Below are positions 30,839 to 41,290 of a stretch of DNA of 64,000 nt, piece after piece. The notes beneath the pieces are model-generated. The model saw nothing but the letters and a program-made list of their open reading frames with translations, did not search any database and had not been told where the DNA came from. A program made the position numbers and the translations under genes. The stretch is from Metarhizium brunneum (lineage: Eukaryota; Ascomycota; Sordariomycetes; Hypocreales; Clavicipitaceae). The stretch's first letter is position 1. Each line of letters starts with the position of its first letter. The stretch spans positions 558,001 to 622,000 of the forward strand of contig NC_089426.1 in the NCBI RefSeq assembly GCF_013426205.1, read 5' to 3'.

Positions 30839-32245
30839 TCAGTCCTTATTCTTCAGAGACCACGTAACATTGTTGAAGGGGATTTCCACCCCGACAATCT
30901 GGGCAACCAATTCTTCCAGGTAGTCCAGCTTCTCAAGCCTGTACTTGCTCGAGATGAAATTGCGATCAGTAGGAACCACACAGGCCATAAGACCGCCGAG
31001 AGGCGTGATGCCGTTTCGTTCGCCGATACCAAGCACCGTAGTGTCGATATGGGTAGCGCCAGCCTCGAGAGCAACCAAGGCATTCGCGATGGCACACCCC
31101 GTGTCATTGTGGAAGTGCGTCTCGATGTCGCAGCCGACAACCTTTCTCAGGGCGTCGATTTTATCGTACACTTCCATGGGCGTGGCACCACCCACAGTGT
31201 CGGCAATGCCTACGCGGTCCACGCCCAGCCGGTCGACGAGGGAATACAGCTTCAAGATGTCCGAAAAGTCCGAGCGGAACGAGTCCTCCCCAGAGAAGCG
31301 AATCTCGACATTGTTCGACTTGACATATTCGATAATTTCCTGCGCCTTGGCGGCAATGTAGCTCATGTCCTTTCCGTGCGAATGCTTCATGAGCAGGGAA
31401 GAGGTTCCGATGAACATGTTTCTGTGTCGGGACCATTAGTCACGGTGTGTGTGTTTCTAGAGGGAAGAGAACCTACATTCCATCCACGCCCGTCTGAATG
31501 GCGAGTCGTGCGTCGTCCATGTGGCATCGAATGTGGCATACTATCTGACTTGTTGTCAGGCATGGGATAGATGATATTCCGGTCTAAGCTTGGCTCACCT
31601 TGGCCCGTAGACCCAGCTTGCAGATGGCCTCGCAGTCAGCTCTCGACTGTTCAGAAGCAGCGGGCGACGTCAACTCGATCTAATACATGGCGTTAGATAT
31701 ACACAGTACGTTTCAGAGCTCATGGCTTGGCTGAGTGAGAGTCTTACATAGTCCACTCCAAAATCATCCAGGCCCTGGGCAATTTTGATCTTCTGTGCCG
31801 TGTTGAAGTGGGCGGTACTGAACTGCTCGCCCTCGCGCAGAGTACTGTCGATAATGCTGAAGCTGGCCAGGTTGACAGAGGAGTCCACGAGAGTGGCATT
31901 GCTCATTATTGTCCCAGCCTTGGAGTCCAGGATATTACACGAAATGGGAGAGGAATGCGAGATTCCCGTCAGAGGGCGCTGATCAGCTTCGGTTTCGTCC
32001 ATATTACACTTATACAAGTCGGCAACGGGGGTCGTTAGGGGGGCATCCAAGACATCGTCCTGATTTCGTCCTACAAGCCGACGGTTAGCAGAAGGCCTAT
32101 GCAAAAAAAAAAAAAGTAAAAGTAAAATCTCACCATTGGCAGAGGAGGTCGCGCCGTCCCCATGGGCGCCGTTATTGCTGCTGCTGGCGCCATTGCCCAT
32201 CGTATGGCTCGTGTGGTGTGAGATTGGGTTATCAGCTGTTGCCAT
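30839..32245 (-). CDS. Homocitrate synthase paralogue, C-terminally truncated
   Basis: Five minus-strand exons: 32245-32134, 32070-31748, 31679-31599, 31544-31477 and 31421-30839. Phases match and the product has 388 residues. After a long, low-complexity N-terminus the catalytic TIM barrel is clear: [76 protein letters not shown] and [13 protein letters not shown] (metal ligands). In lysine biosynthesis the enzyme condenses acetyl-CoA with 2-oxoglutarate. The protein stops soon after IPFNN, where family members continue with an ITGxCAFTHKAGIHAKA segment and about 90 or more further residues. The catalytic C-terminal subdomain is therefore missing. Upstream exons are undamaged. It may be an extra, inactive or altered copy; a pathway role with the neighbouring transporter is only a guess. 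Confidence 0.82.
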
Positions 32246-33734
32246 GGTGCCTGCTGTAGCATTTGATGGTGATCTGTTTGTTTATGTGCTGCAAGCCAAA
32301 AATACTTATGCGGAGGGTACGATGTGTTTGGGAATTAATGGTATTTATATAAAGAACTCAGGCGCGGACGCAATTTGGATGTGTGCCTTAGGCAACTACC
32401 TAGTATTAGAGATTCAGGAGGGTTATTAAAGCTCATTTTATGAATAAGCCTACGACTTTACTGAAGCAAACAGTTTATGACTCAATGGAATGGGTTTTCC
32501 GATCCTCGCAACGCTCTCGAGACGACTCATACAGGGCCCACTTAAGGAGGCCCCCGGCACGCTCATGCGGCTTCGGAAGTCCGCAACGGCTGGGTCTGCT
32601 CCGGGGACCTATAATCCCTTGAACAGCTGGTGTTAAGGTGAGCTGGGATTTTAGCTAATCAGAAGCCTAGTATTAAAAGGTACATTATTCCACTAAGAAC
32701 TGATATAATAAGAAAAGTTCTAATAGTTTCCTGAGGTATAAAGAGCTATATTGCATTTATTACACCTATATCTAATGTAATGAGGGCTGGCCTACCTACC
32801 TGCCGACGTAGGTACCTTGGTGCTAGTTGTAAAAAAGGTACCCGACGGGTATCTCAGATACGGTGGGGCCATTACATCCAACGCGCCTTAACGTAAAGGG
32901 TTATTAAAGCGAGACAAATTATTGGAGCTGATTTCTCTTCTGGGACCCTGCCCCAGGGGCTCATCTTTCTGAAATAGCTCACCCCAGGACCTTTTGGAGG
33001 TCGAGATAAAGAGCACTCAAGCGCATCTGAATCGAGGGCCTTCAAGCTCTGGTGTAGCTCTGCAAGCCTTGTTATATTTATATAATATCCGGCGGTGATG
33101 GGGAGACAAGCAGAAGAGTTTATCATCCACCCTTTTGCGCTACTGAGGAAATTAAAGTATGCAAACTAACGTGGATGAGTAGAGTCCGCAGAATATGCGC
33201 TGCCATCAGCCTTGTCACACACCAGCATGCCGTGCTAAGCAGCGAGAAGCCAGCTTTTACCTTGTGCGGTATATCACAGGGAATATTATTCTCGGTGTCA
33301 TGACGCAGTGAGACCTGGCATAATTGCAACAATAAAGGACTATGACAAGGTAGTTGGCAGTGCGATTGAGGTTTTCTTCTCCAAGCAAGAGAACAATAAA
33401 TAATTGGGCCCTGCCACTTTCAAGTGCTGGTAGGTAGTCATCGGTCGCTTCGTAAACGTTCTCGAAGTCCACACAGCATTTATACTTATGCAACAGAAAT
33501 AGAGCATTAGACTGTGTGCACGATTAACCAGCTATCCGCTAGGCATCTCAGCAATGGCATCCATGAGCTGGGTGCCAATTGATGTGCGAGTTCCACTACC
33601 GCCTGGCCTGGCGTTTCGAAACGAAACGCAGTTCTAGCGCGCCAAGCTAGCGGCGTGAGAAACGGAAGATGCGACGACTTCATAAACTTCTTTTCGGCTT
33701 CGTGTTCTCATCCAAGTTCCTTGGTCCTTAACTC
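32246..33734. other. Intergenic; promoter of the homocitrate synthase paralogue, then gene-poor sequence
   Basis: A TATA-like ATTTATATAAA at about 32343-32353 lies about 100 bp upstream of the homocitrate synthase paralogue start. The remaining 1.3 kb is AT-rich with scattered short frames and no gene I can support. Confidence 0.4.
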
Positions 33735-33825
33735 GGTCTGGTGGTCTAGTGGTATGATTCTCGCTTAGGGAAAACCCTAATGCATTGCTTGCGAGAGGTC
33801 CCGGGTTCAATCCCCGGCCAGACCC
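33735..33825 (+). tRNA. tRNA-Pro (AGG), with 19-bp intron
   Basis: A complete cloverleaf is visible. The acceptor stem GGTCTGG pairs with CCAGACC (33818-33824) with a C discriminator at 33825. The D arm contains TGGTCTAGTGG (A box). The anticodon stem TCTCGC pairs with GCGAGA, with anticodon AGG, and the T arm is CCGGGTTCAATCCCCGG (B box). A 19-bp intron (33771-33789) sits one base after the anticodon, the standard nuclear position; its CCCT can pair with AGGG around the anticodon. A T-rich tract (CTTTTTAG) follows and can act as Pol III terminator. Confidence 0.95.
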
Positions 33826-34999
33826 AACTTTTTAGTCTATCTCCTCTACGTTTTCGGGAGGTTAGTTAGGAAGTCTAGTGTCAATTTTTTTGTGAATTTC
33901 TTGGCGGGCTTACACTATTTTTGCTATTACTAGATATATTAACTAATGCCTTATTTAATTAATACCTGGAAATTAGATATTCTATTATAATATATTTATA
34001 TATATTCGAAGATATATAAATATATTTATTTATATTAATATACCAAGTTATATTTCTGAACGTAAAAGGCTTTAATTATATTATTACCGGAATAGTTTAG
34101 GCCATAAAATATAAGACACTTTATAAGCAGACTCGCTGGGCAATAATAGCTAAAACGGTCAATCATCTATTTACCATTCTACATAACAGCACACGGCGGG
34201 CACCTTCCAGCTACCCTTGTTCTTTCTACATCACATGCATGTTCAAGTCGTGCTTCCCATTTCTCTCTGCCTAGCTCGCAATAGCAGACTTGCCTTTGCA
34301 TCACGAGCCCTTGTGCCCTCATCGCTAATCACTCCCGTGGTCCCTCACATAATGACAAGTCTCCTGAGCTTTCACCAAACCCGGTTTCTCTCCTCATTCC
34401 TCCTTTCCATGGTAGTTGCCGGAAAATACCATACGGATTGTGAGTGATAAATTACTCACAGAAATGGCCGACGTCGATAGGCTTGTGTGACAAGGGCTAT
34501 CATTATAGGGATTAGAACAAAGTTCGTATTCAGCTAATACTTTGCTTTGATATTAAAGGTCCTTAATTTTCCTTGAAGCCCTGAGAGCGGAAGACCTTTA
34601 TTTATATTAAGAGGCGGTGAGGGACCTTGCCCTAGGTCTCATGATCAGAGCCCCTGTGTAACTATTATCGGGTTCAAGGTCCGGCCCGTGCCTTCGTGGC
34701 AACGTGTCACCCGTGTAACAGCTTAGTCGAAATATACGTCTTGTCGAAGTTTTCCTCATCTCTCTTGTAAACATAAGGGAGAAAGTCATTGATTCGTTTA
34801 CCGGCGTCTGACTTGCTCCCAATCCACCCAGCAGCCTCGAGGCCTAGCAACATGGTTTTCCTAATAATTATTAGCATTCAGGAGCAGCGCAATGGGTATA
34901 TTTCACCTACAAGTGGTACCGACATCCTTTCTTGGCTCCATCCTTGGTGGTGATCATCTTATACCGGTGCAATCCGCGGGTGAGAGTGAATTACAAGAG
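33826..34999. other. AT-rich stretch with a solo LTR-like repeat
   Basis: Very AT-rich sequence (33890-34090), then the repeat at 34486-34720. No gene supported. The plus-strand frame at 34892-35455 is judged to be the shadow of the minus-strand gene. Confidence 0.4.
34486..34720 (+). repeat. Solo-LTR-like repeat, copy B
   Basis: 235 bp from TGTGACAAGGG to CCGTGTAACA, i.e. TGT...ACA ends. It is flanked by GCTTG (34481-34485) and GCTTA (34721-34725), a 4/5 match that could be a mutated 5-bp target duplication. It is related along its length to the copy at 19109-19286. Same orientation, 15 kb apart, with ordinary genes between, so two solo LTRs are more likely than one element. Confidence 0.55.
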
Positions 35000-35347
35000 C
35001 TACTTGATAGTAATATCGGGATTCTTGAACGAATAAGTTTGGCGGTGAACAACGCTTCTCGACTCGCCTTTGTAGCTCTGCGGATGCAACACGAGCACCC
35101 CATGCTTGCCGGTCCTGCTGTTCTTGCGACTCTCCATACTCAGGAGGATATATTTATCAGCCGTCTCGAAAACGAGAGCCCAATGATTCTTACTCTCGTC
35201 AAAGTTACCCTCTTCATCTGCATATATTCCCAAAGTGAATTCATCAGGGTGAACCCTGCGAATACGAAATCCCAGGAACTTGGTATTCGCCAAGATATTA
35301 TTCCCAGCAATAGTATCTTGAATGAGCTCGTATTCTTCCCGGGCCAT
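35000..35347 (-). CDS. Hypothetical protein
   Basis: I do not recognise this protein. The frame has 115 codons with good composition. The ATG at 35347 is in a strong context (CAAGCAATGGCC). Landmarks are NHWALVFETADKYILLSME in the middle and GKHGVLVLHPQSYKG after it, suggesting a small globular alpha/beta protein. No signal peptide or membrane helix. A TATAAAT motif lies about 145 bp upstream on the same strand. The opposite strand is also open for 187 codons, but its composition is poorer. It could be the first exon of a longer gene; I found no continuation. Confidence 0.45.
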   Translation of the reverse strand: MAREEYELIQDTIAGNNILANTKFLGFRIRRVHPDEFTLGIYADEEGNFDESKNHWALVFETADKYILLSMESRKNSRTGKHGVLVLHPQSYKGESRSVVHRQTYSFKNPDITIK

Positions 35348-37283
35348 TGCTTGTGTGAGAGGAAGATATTAGACAAACGAAGGATGGGAGTGATATCCGA
35401 GAGCAACCTCTATGAAGTAGATGTCATGAGCAGGATTAGACGAGTTCAATACTGATTAATTCGGCCATGGAAAGCGATTTGGCTCCCATTTATACATCTT
35501 GAATATCATGAGCCTGGTTTTGACTCTTGGTCCAAGAAGCTACTTGAGAGGGTTAGAGTAGGAGAATGTAAACAAGGCTTGATGTCCACTGTTTACGGGA
35601 TATAACCGCGCGGTTGGACCGGGAATGACAGGATTGATCTTGAAAGTGCTGATACATTCATGAGGCTCACGGACTTCTATTTTCGAGGATACTTGAGCCA
35701 ATCGACTCTAGGTTAAGACATGATGTGTGAAACTCTTTGGCTAGAAAGCATGGCCAACTTCCCCTCTTGATTTCTTGATGTGGTGTTTAAGCGCCCAAGG
35801 CAAACAGCTGTAAGTATTTCCTCATGGGAACAGCGGCCTGCCAAGGCCAGGCAAGGCCAGGCAAGGCCAGGCAAGGCCAAGTATCGCTTCCTCGTCATGT
35901 ATGCAGATAACTCGTGTTTAGTGACTCGAACTTCTCTGCCATAGGAACTTCTTCTTGCCGTTATTGTGGTCAAATGCAGCCTGGTAGGCCCCGAGGTCCA
36001 ACATTAGCGAGCCACTCTCGCCCTTCAGGGGGCATAGGGGGTGCGCAGGGTGCACATGGTGTCTAGTCGCATTGATGCCACGGTGGTCAACCCTTCAATG
36101 TTGGCCCCAATCACTCAGACTTCCCCCCCTTCTTGACTGTTTCAGAGCTGTTCTCTCGGTTGGTTCATCTCCTGGAAGCAGCCAACCAGAGCCGTTCACA
36201 ACCAACCACCGTTATTCAGCAGTCTAGATATTTCCGTTGTCTCATGCCTCCCTGGTTGATGAAGGTGGCCGGGCGTCAAGGTGCTTGTTATCGGAGACCA
36301 TTCGATACCGCGGACGAGATAGGCAGCAACAACGCCAAGTACATACGTGGCCAGGTGGCCTGAGAGCCGAACTCGGCCAACAGTGCAAAGGCCATCATGC
36401 TGGTTGCAAACAAGTCAAGTCAATTTACTCTGGCACATCAACACCAAGCACTTGTCAGGCAGCGTGCCGGTTTGCGTCATGTCCTTGTTGTGGAAGGGGA
36501 GTCATTGGCTACGGAACTCTTTAATAGGCGCTAATGGGACTAAATATGAACTGTCATGATGGTATCCTGCAGCTTTACCGTATTTCGTTCCTAATTTGGG
36601 TCCAAATTCAAGGCCTATCAAGCCTGCACTTGAGCAACACTACTCGTGTACCAGGCCGGTCAGATCATTAGCCGGCTCATGCTCCTGTGGACCTTGATAA
36701 GGTCTCAGGATGATCGATTCATTGAGAATCGGAGGGAAGGTCGCTTCGATTTGCCACGAAAACTGCCTTGTCACCTTTTTAATTTAACCGCCTCGAGCTT
36801 TGCATCCCAACAAGCCAACCAACACTAGGTGTTGCAAACCAAAAAAGAAAAAAAAAGAAATGCATGGCGCCACGACGAGTCCATCACCTTGCTTTACAGA
36901 TGGCCAAATAATACGAGATCTCCTCTTGCCATAACTATTCAATTAGAAGTGAAAATACAATATATTTCCGCTGACATTATACTGTAGAGGTCTAATCTAG
37001 GAATACAAACAGCTGCGTCTAGCTCCTGACCATACTCGGCGCTTAGCTCTTAACCGCTATGTCTTGCAATTACATGTCCAGTCCTATTCTCAGGCTCCAT
37101 TGCTGAGTTCAATAAAATAAAATGTGCGAAAATATCAGTGCTGCCCTAAACGTCTTTTTGTCAATAGCGGCATCAGCGTTTGCAGATCCTATGTGTCGAT
37201 CCAACTAATGACATCACCGAATAACCCTGGAGCTTGAAGTCAAATCACCAGTCCCACGGCATGATACGGCTTCAAATGCAGTA
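35348..37283. other. Intergenic, mostly featureless
   Basis: About 1.9 kb with no supportable gene. It contains the promoter of the hypothetical gene on the minus strand and a four-copy 10-bp tandem repeat at 35841-35880. An A-rich run is at 36841-36860. Confidence 0.4.
35841..35880. repeat. Tandem repeat, four 10-bp units
   Basis: Four contiguous copies of GCAAGGCCAG, with single-base changes in the first base of the first unit and the last base of the fourth. No gene overlaps it convincingly. Probably a minisatellite. Confidence 0.8.
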
Positions 37284-38078
37284 TCATTTCTTCCTCGCGC
37301 AGATCCCAAACATGTGATAATTTGCTGCGCGTGACATCGCACGCATAGGCGTAGAGAGCTTTGGCCCAAAGAGCTCCTTGCATAGAGCTCTCGCAAATTT
37401 AGAGCCAGGAAGGCAGAATTGGTGAAACAGAGCAAATTCTTCAAATATCAGTGGATAGACACCCGAGAACCCCCAGTCTAGAATGGCGATTCGCTCGCCC
37501 ACTCTGATGTTGAACTGAGTAAGATCGCAATGGCATATGTAAAGCCGCTCCCCCTGCAATGCCACCCGATCTTGGAACTCTCCCTTGTCCAGCTTATTGT
37601 TGATCCAATCCTCCAACTCTGACAAATCGTTAAAACTGCGGTATGCCCCAAAATCCGCAAAGAATCTATCAACAGGCATCTCTTGGTAGAAAGGTCCTAG
37701 TGGTACGCCCGGTGGTAGTGGGAGATCCCAAATGTGACGGACGGCGGTCGCGATGGCCTCCATTGCTTCCTCGGCTTCTTGCGGGTGCTCCTTTTTGAAG
37801 TCAACGAAATCACTGCCCTTCACATTCTCCATGACGATAATTGATATTTCGTCCGGCCCTAATGGGATGCTGAAAGCGTCGAAAACCTTGGGAATATGGA
37901 CGATGCTAGGATCAGCATTTTCGTGTACATATTTTTGCATCGCAGCTTCCGCCAACCTCACTGACTTGCCGTATTTGATCCAAATCTGATCGTTGTATGC
38001 AAAGCCGCGGGTTTCGGGTCCGTTGCTATCACAAAGACTTGACACAACATCGCGAGAAGGTATTTGAATCTGGTCCAT
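37284..38078 (-). CDS. Aminoglycoside phosphotransferase-like (APH) kinase
   Basis: Single-exon gene of 264 residues starting at the ATG at 38078. The frame is open further upstream but without an ATG. It has the APH/choline-kinase-like fold signatures: a likely ATP-anchoring Lys in IWIKYG (K35), the catalytic loop HCDLTQFN (H183, D185, N190) equivalent to HxDxxxxN, and DWG at 201-203 in place of the DFG metal-binding motif. All three are intact. In fungi, proteins of this family are abundant, mostly uncharacterised small-molecule or protein kinases; real aminoglycoside resistance is not implied. No signal peptide. Neighbours give no functional clue. Confidence 0.8.
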   Translation of the reverse strand: MDQIQIPSRDVVSSLCDSNGPETRGFAYNDQIWIKYGKSVRLAEAAMQKYVHENADPSIVHIPKVFDAFSIPLGPDEISIIVMENVKGSDFVDFKKEHPQEAEEAMEAIATAVRHIWDLPLPPGVPLGPFYQEMPVDRFFADFGAYRSFNDLSELEDWINNKLDKGEFQDRVALQGERLYICHCDLTQFNIRVGERIAILDWGFSGVYPLIFEEFALFHQFCLPGSKFARALCKELFGPKLSTPMRAMSRAANYHMFGICARKK

Positions 38079-38798
38079 TTTTGTCTTTGAACCAAGGAGT
38101 TTACCCACTCGTTGCGAACGCGTAGTGGGCTCAAAGGAAATAAGACGGCTACGCAAAGATTTATTATTACGGAAAAATGTTGATCCGAGAGGATTGAGGG
38201 GGAATGAGACTACCTTGGGGGCACGGTCAGTTGGAATCAAGTTGTGTCAGTTTGTGTGGCAGCTGGCGGGATGCTAGTGCCAGTCTCGTAGGCCTGGGCT
38301 CTGCCGGTATTCCCACGCGCTCAGTGCGCCACATCCATATCACAAACGTGCCTCCTGCATCACGTCTGCCGTCAATGCATCGGGCCTGAATCAGGTGGAA
38401 TACTCACGGCGCTGAAACAGCAACTCATCGCCTGTTCCAAAGAGTTGACTCTTTTTTTTCTCTTTCCCGAGCTGTTCCTGGGCGCAGGACCACCCTAGCC
38501 AGAATGCAGGAAATGAGTGTGAGCTGTCGGCCAGTTCACGAGACGTCAACACGTTGCTAATGTCCCCCCAGGTCGCCGACTTCGCCTCGAATTCCCAACA
38601 CCCATTCAGCCTGCTCAAGATCATTGGTGGCTGGGGAAATGTCAGGTCCGTTATTTCCGACGTTGAATTGCACGGAGTGCCTTCTAACAGCTTTCAGCGG
38701 TCCCGGATTAGTGTATGCACCCCGTCGCGATGCCGTTGAAAATTGCTCGCGGCATAGAGCCAGGCCAACTACCTTGAACTCTACTGACTGACGGCAGA
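38079..38798. other. Divergent intergenic region
   Basis: 720 bp between the APH-like gene (minus) and the small membrane protein gene (plus). The plus strand at about 38560-38737 is open and coding-like (QVADFASNSQHPFSLLKII), but no splice connects it in frame to the 38799 start, so it is left unassigned. Confidence 0.35.
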
Positions 38799-39239
38799 AT
38801 GTTTCGCAGCCTCTTGGCGGGTACATACACAGCCGTGGTCGTCGGCATCAGCGCCACCCTCGTCGCCAGCGCTCTCTGGGGCACAGCTGCCCTTCCGTTC
38901 GTGCTCGGCTCATCCCTCGGCTTCACCATCGGCAGTCTGCGGTGGTACATGTCCGCCGAAAGAGCTGCCTTGTTTGACCTGTATAGGTACCCGTCACTAT
39001 TGAGGCTTCATCTTCTGGCCAATTTCCCATACCACGGCGAGTTGAGCCGCAACGGAGTCGAGTGGTACACGCCCAGCAGGTTCAAGTCCAGCTGGACGTT
39101 GAAGAGCATGCTGGTTGCAGCCTGGCTGTCCGCACAGCCAGCGATTGAGGACATTCAGACGAGGACTGAGTCAGAGGTTGTGGCTGGCTATACTGTTGAT
39201 GACTACATGATGGACGGGAATCGAGAAAAAGAGGAGTAG
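38799..39239 (+). CDS. Small membrane-associated hypothetical protein
   Basis: Single-exon gene of 146 residues. Residues about 5-55 form two hydrophobic segments (AGTYTAVVVGISATLVASALW and the following LPFVLGSSLGFTIGSL), so a membrane hairpin is likely. They are followed by an RWYMSAERAALFDLYRYPSLLRLHLLANFP-type amphipathic region and an acidic C-terminus. I do not recognise a named domain. It may be an organelle membrane protein, but nothing in the sequence decides the compartment. Coding support is the composition and the ATG context (GGCAGAATGTTT); an upstream exon is possible. Confidence 0.55.
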   Translation: MFRSLLAGTYTAVVVGISATLVASALWGTAALPFVLGSSLGFTIGSLRWYMSAERAALFDLYRYPSLLRLHLLANFPYHGELSRNGVEWYTPSRFKSSWTLKSMLVAAWLSAQPAIEDIQTRTESEVVAGYTVDDYMMDGNREKEE

Positions 39240-39348
39240 GCGGCCTTTGTAGAACAGCGCTATCTTCGGCGCCTGTCGGCTTGCGTGGGATTTAGGGTTT
39301 TACCTGGTGAAAATTGACTGAACAATCTATTTAGGGACAAGTTACTGC

Positions 39349-40388
39349 TCATATAAGGCACAGCATCTTCGTGGACCGTATCCCCTTCCGCCTGGCGCCG
39401 TGAGCTGTACTCGCGCTTTGCGTCATATCATATGCATGTCGAATATGACGGCACTCTACTGGCAATCTCGCCTGTTGGTCCTGATTCAACCCCATCAGCG
39501 ATGCGAAGCCTCGCATTTCGGTATTCTGCTCCCCGTATAGGAGGAGCCTCCGACGAGTCTCACGTTCCTGCAGGCCCAGGGCCATGACGGTCAGTCGGTG
39601 CACCATCTCGCTTGTCAAGAAGCCCAGAATATCCAACACGTCGTCGCTGGCCTTGTGGTCCGCCACGACACCCAGTCCGCACCATTGCCGGAATTTCACC
39701 ACACGACGCCTGGTAAAGGAAGCGTGGCGGTATTCTGACCATGTTGTATACTCGGCGACAGTCATGTTGAGTGTCTTGGCATCGGCAGCCCGCAACTTTT
39801 CTAGATTCGTCGCATCTTGCTCCTCGCATGCGGCCGAATCCGCTGGACCTGGTGGGAGCTCACCGTACAGAGTGTTGATGTCCCAAGGAAGCCTGGCTGA
39901 GGCGGCAACAGCTCTGCTCGTCTCCAATGCATCGCCCAAACCGCTTTGCATCGTGTCGGCATCTTCAACCTCCACTTTTTCCACGTCTTCGTCATCGGCC
40001 TTTGATGATCTTCGCAGGGCCTTTAACGCGAGAAACTTTTGTACTCTTTCGACTCGCGCAGCGTCGTGTCGAAATTGGAAGATTAGGTCGTTGTTGGAGA
40101 AGACCCGACTGCCACGCCGGGAAGCATACTCGTCAGCTGTGGTTATCTAGGCGAATGGCTTAGCTGCAGTTTCTGTTCAAGCTGAACTAGGTGCCATGGC
40201 GGGTATGGTACCAGGTGAATGACTTGATTTCTGATGATGCTCTCGATCAGGGACACGGCTTCTGTGGATGCGCTCTCAGTCTCCCCCGCGACGTACATCA
40301 TCTATTTCAGATTAGACTGACGATCAATCATGGGACTGAAATCCCCTACCTGCCGGATTTCCGAGGCGAATACGGGTGGTGTCGACAT
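39349..40388 (-). CDS. SPT3-like protein (SAGA histone-fold subunit paralogue)
   Basis: Three minus-strand exons: 40388-40350, 40301-40212 and 40146-39349. Both introns are phase 0 (48 and 65 bp) and the product has 308 residues. The N-terminal half shows the SPT3 histone fold: MMYVAGETESASTEA, then SLIESIIRNQVI, then DEYASRRGSRVFSNNDLIFQFRHDAARVERVQKFL (landmark only). The second half keeps the SPT3 core: MTVAEYTTWSEYRHASFTRRR and KFRQWCGLGVVADHKASDDVLDILGFLTSEMV. SPT3 sits in the SAGA coactivator and helps deliver TBP. Several normally constant positions differ here and the C-terminus is unusual, so I read it as a divergent paralogue, not the housekeeping copy. It is divergent from the HET-domain gene. 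Whether it joins SAGA is unknown. Confidence 0.78.
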
Positions 40389-41290
40389 GATGGACAATGG
40401 CTCTTGTGCGTCTAGATGCCTGAGCTGATATTGATGTGTGGAGGGTGTAGGCCGAATGTGCCTCTGGAGTCTGGACAATTAGACAGTATTGGTAAATTGC
40501 AGGTTTAGAAATATTCTTTTTATTTAGGGCAGTGTATAGTTATGCTCTCAATGTCGTGGTGGAATGTGAAGGAATGAGATTTCCCATTTTATATTCATGG
40601 CATGATGGATGCTACTCAACCCGGGTCCCGCACCGACTTACACGCATCTCACGCAGCCAGCGCTGGATTGACGAGCGACGCAGCTCTTTTTCGACGGGGC
40701 ATGAGCTTAGGCCCGTTCAAATCCAATGTGGAGACGAGGTGGAGGTTGCATATTGTGGCTGCTTTTTTTATTGGAACACGGCCAATGATGAGACGAGCTC
40801 GGATTTGATGGAGCGTTGAGTAAGCTCCCAGTTTCTGTAAAAGATCAACCTGTCTTGCCTTGTTTTCCGTTGATTCTCGCCCGGTCTTGACTTTTCAACA
40901 GTCCAGATGTCAGCTTATACTTCCGAGGTCACCACACGCCCCGGACGTCTTTTGTGGGCGATGCATTTACCGCCATCGAGGTGTCGAGTTACCACGCGTC
41001 TCGTACTGTAGCTGTGAATGGTCTACTCACTCCTTGACCAGATGCAGTACTTCATCATGCCGCAAACTTTCAGCTCTCGCCGCTGTTCAGCATTCTCAGC
41101 GGCGTGACGATCCACAGAGCACCCATGTTCATGCACACGACAGGCATCCGAGGCGTTATGTTTGGACGCCAGAGCGTATTATCTTCGTGACTATTAAGTC
41201 ATTGATGTTCCTGGTGCAATAACCTAGCAAGTCTAGTCGGCTTGCCGGACACACGAGACACGCAACATAAAATCTCGACACTCACTCACA
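40389..41290. promoter_or_regulatory. Divergent promoter region, SPT3-like and HET genes
   Basis: About 900 bp shared between the minus-strand SPT3-like gene and the plus-strand HET-domain gene. No convincing coding sequence and no recognisable motif stand out. Confidence 0.4.

Noticed and set aside
33775..33780. CCCTAA telomere-like unit
   Set aside because: It is inside the tRNA-Pro intron, where CCCT pairs with the anticodon region; a single unit is not a telomeric repeat.
34892..35455. 187-codon plus-strand frame
   Set aside because: Overlaps the minus-strand frame at 35000-35347, which has a better start context, upstream TATA-like motif and composition. Not fully excluded.
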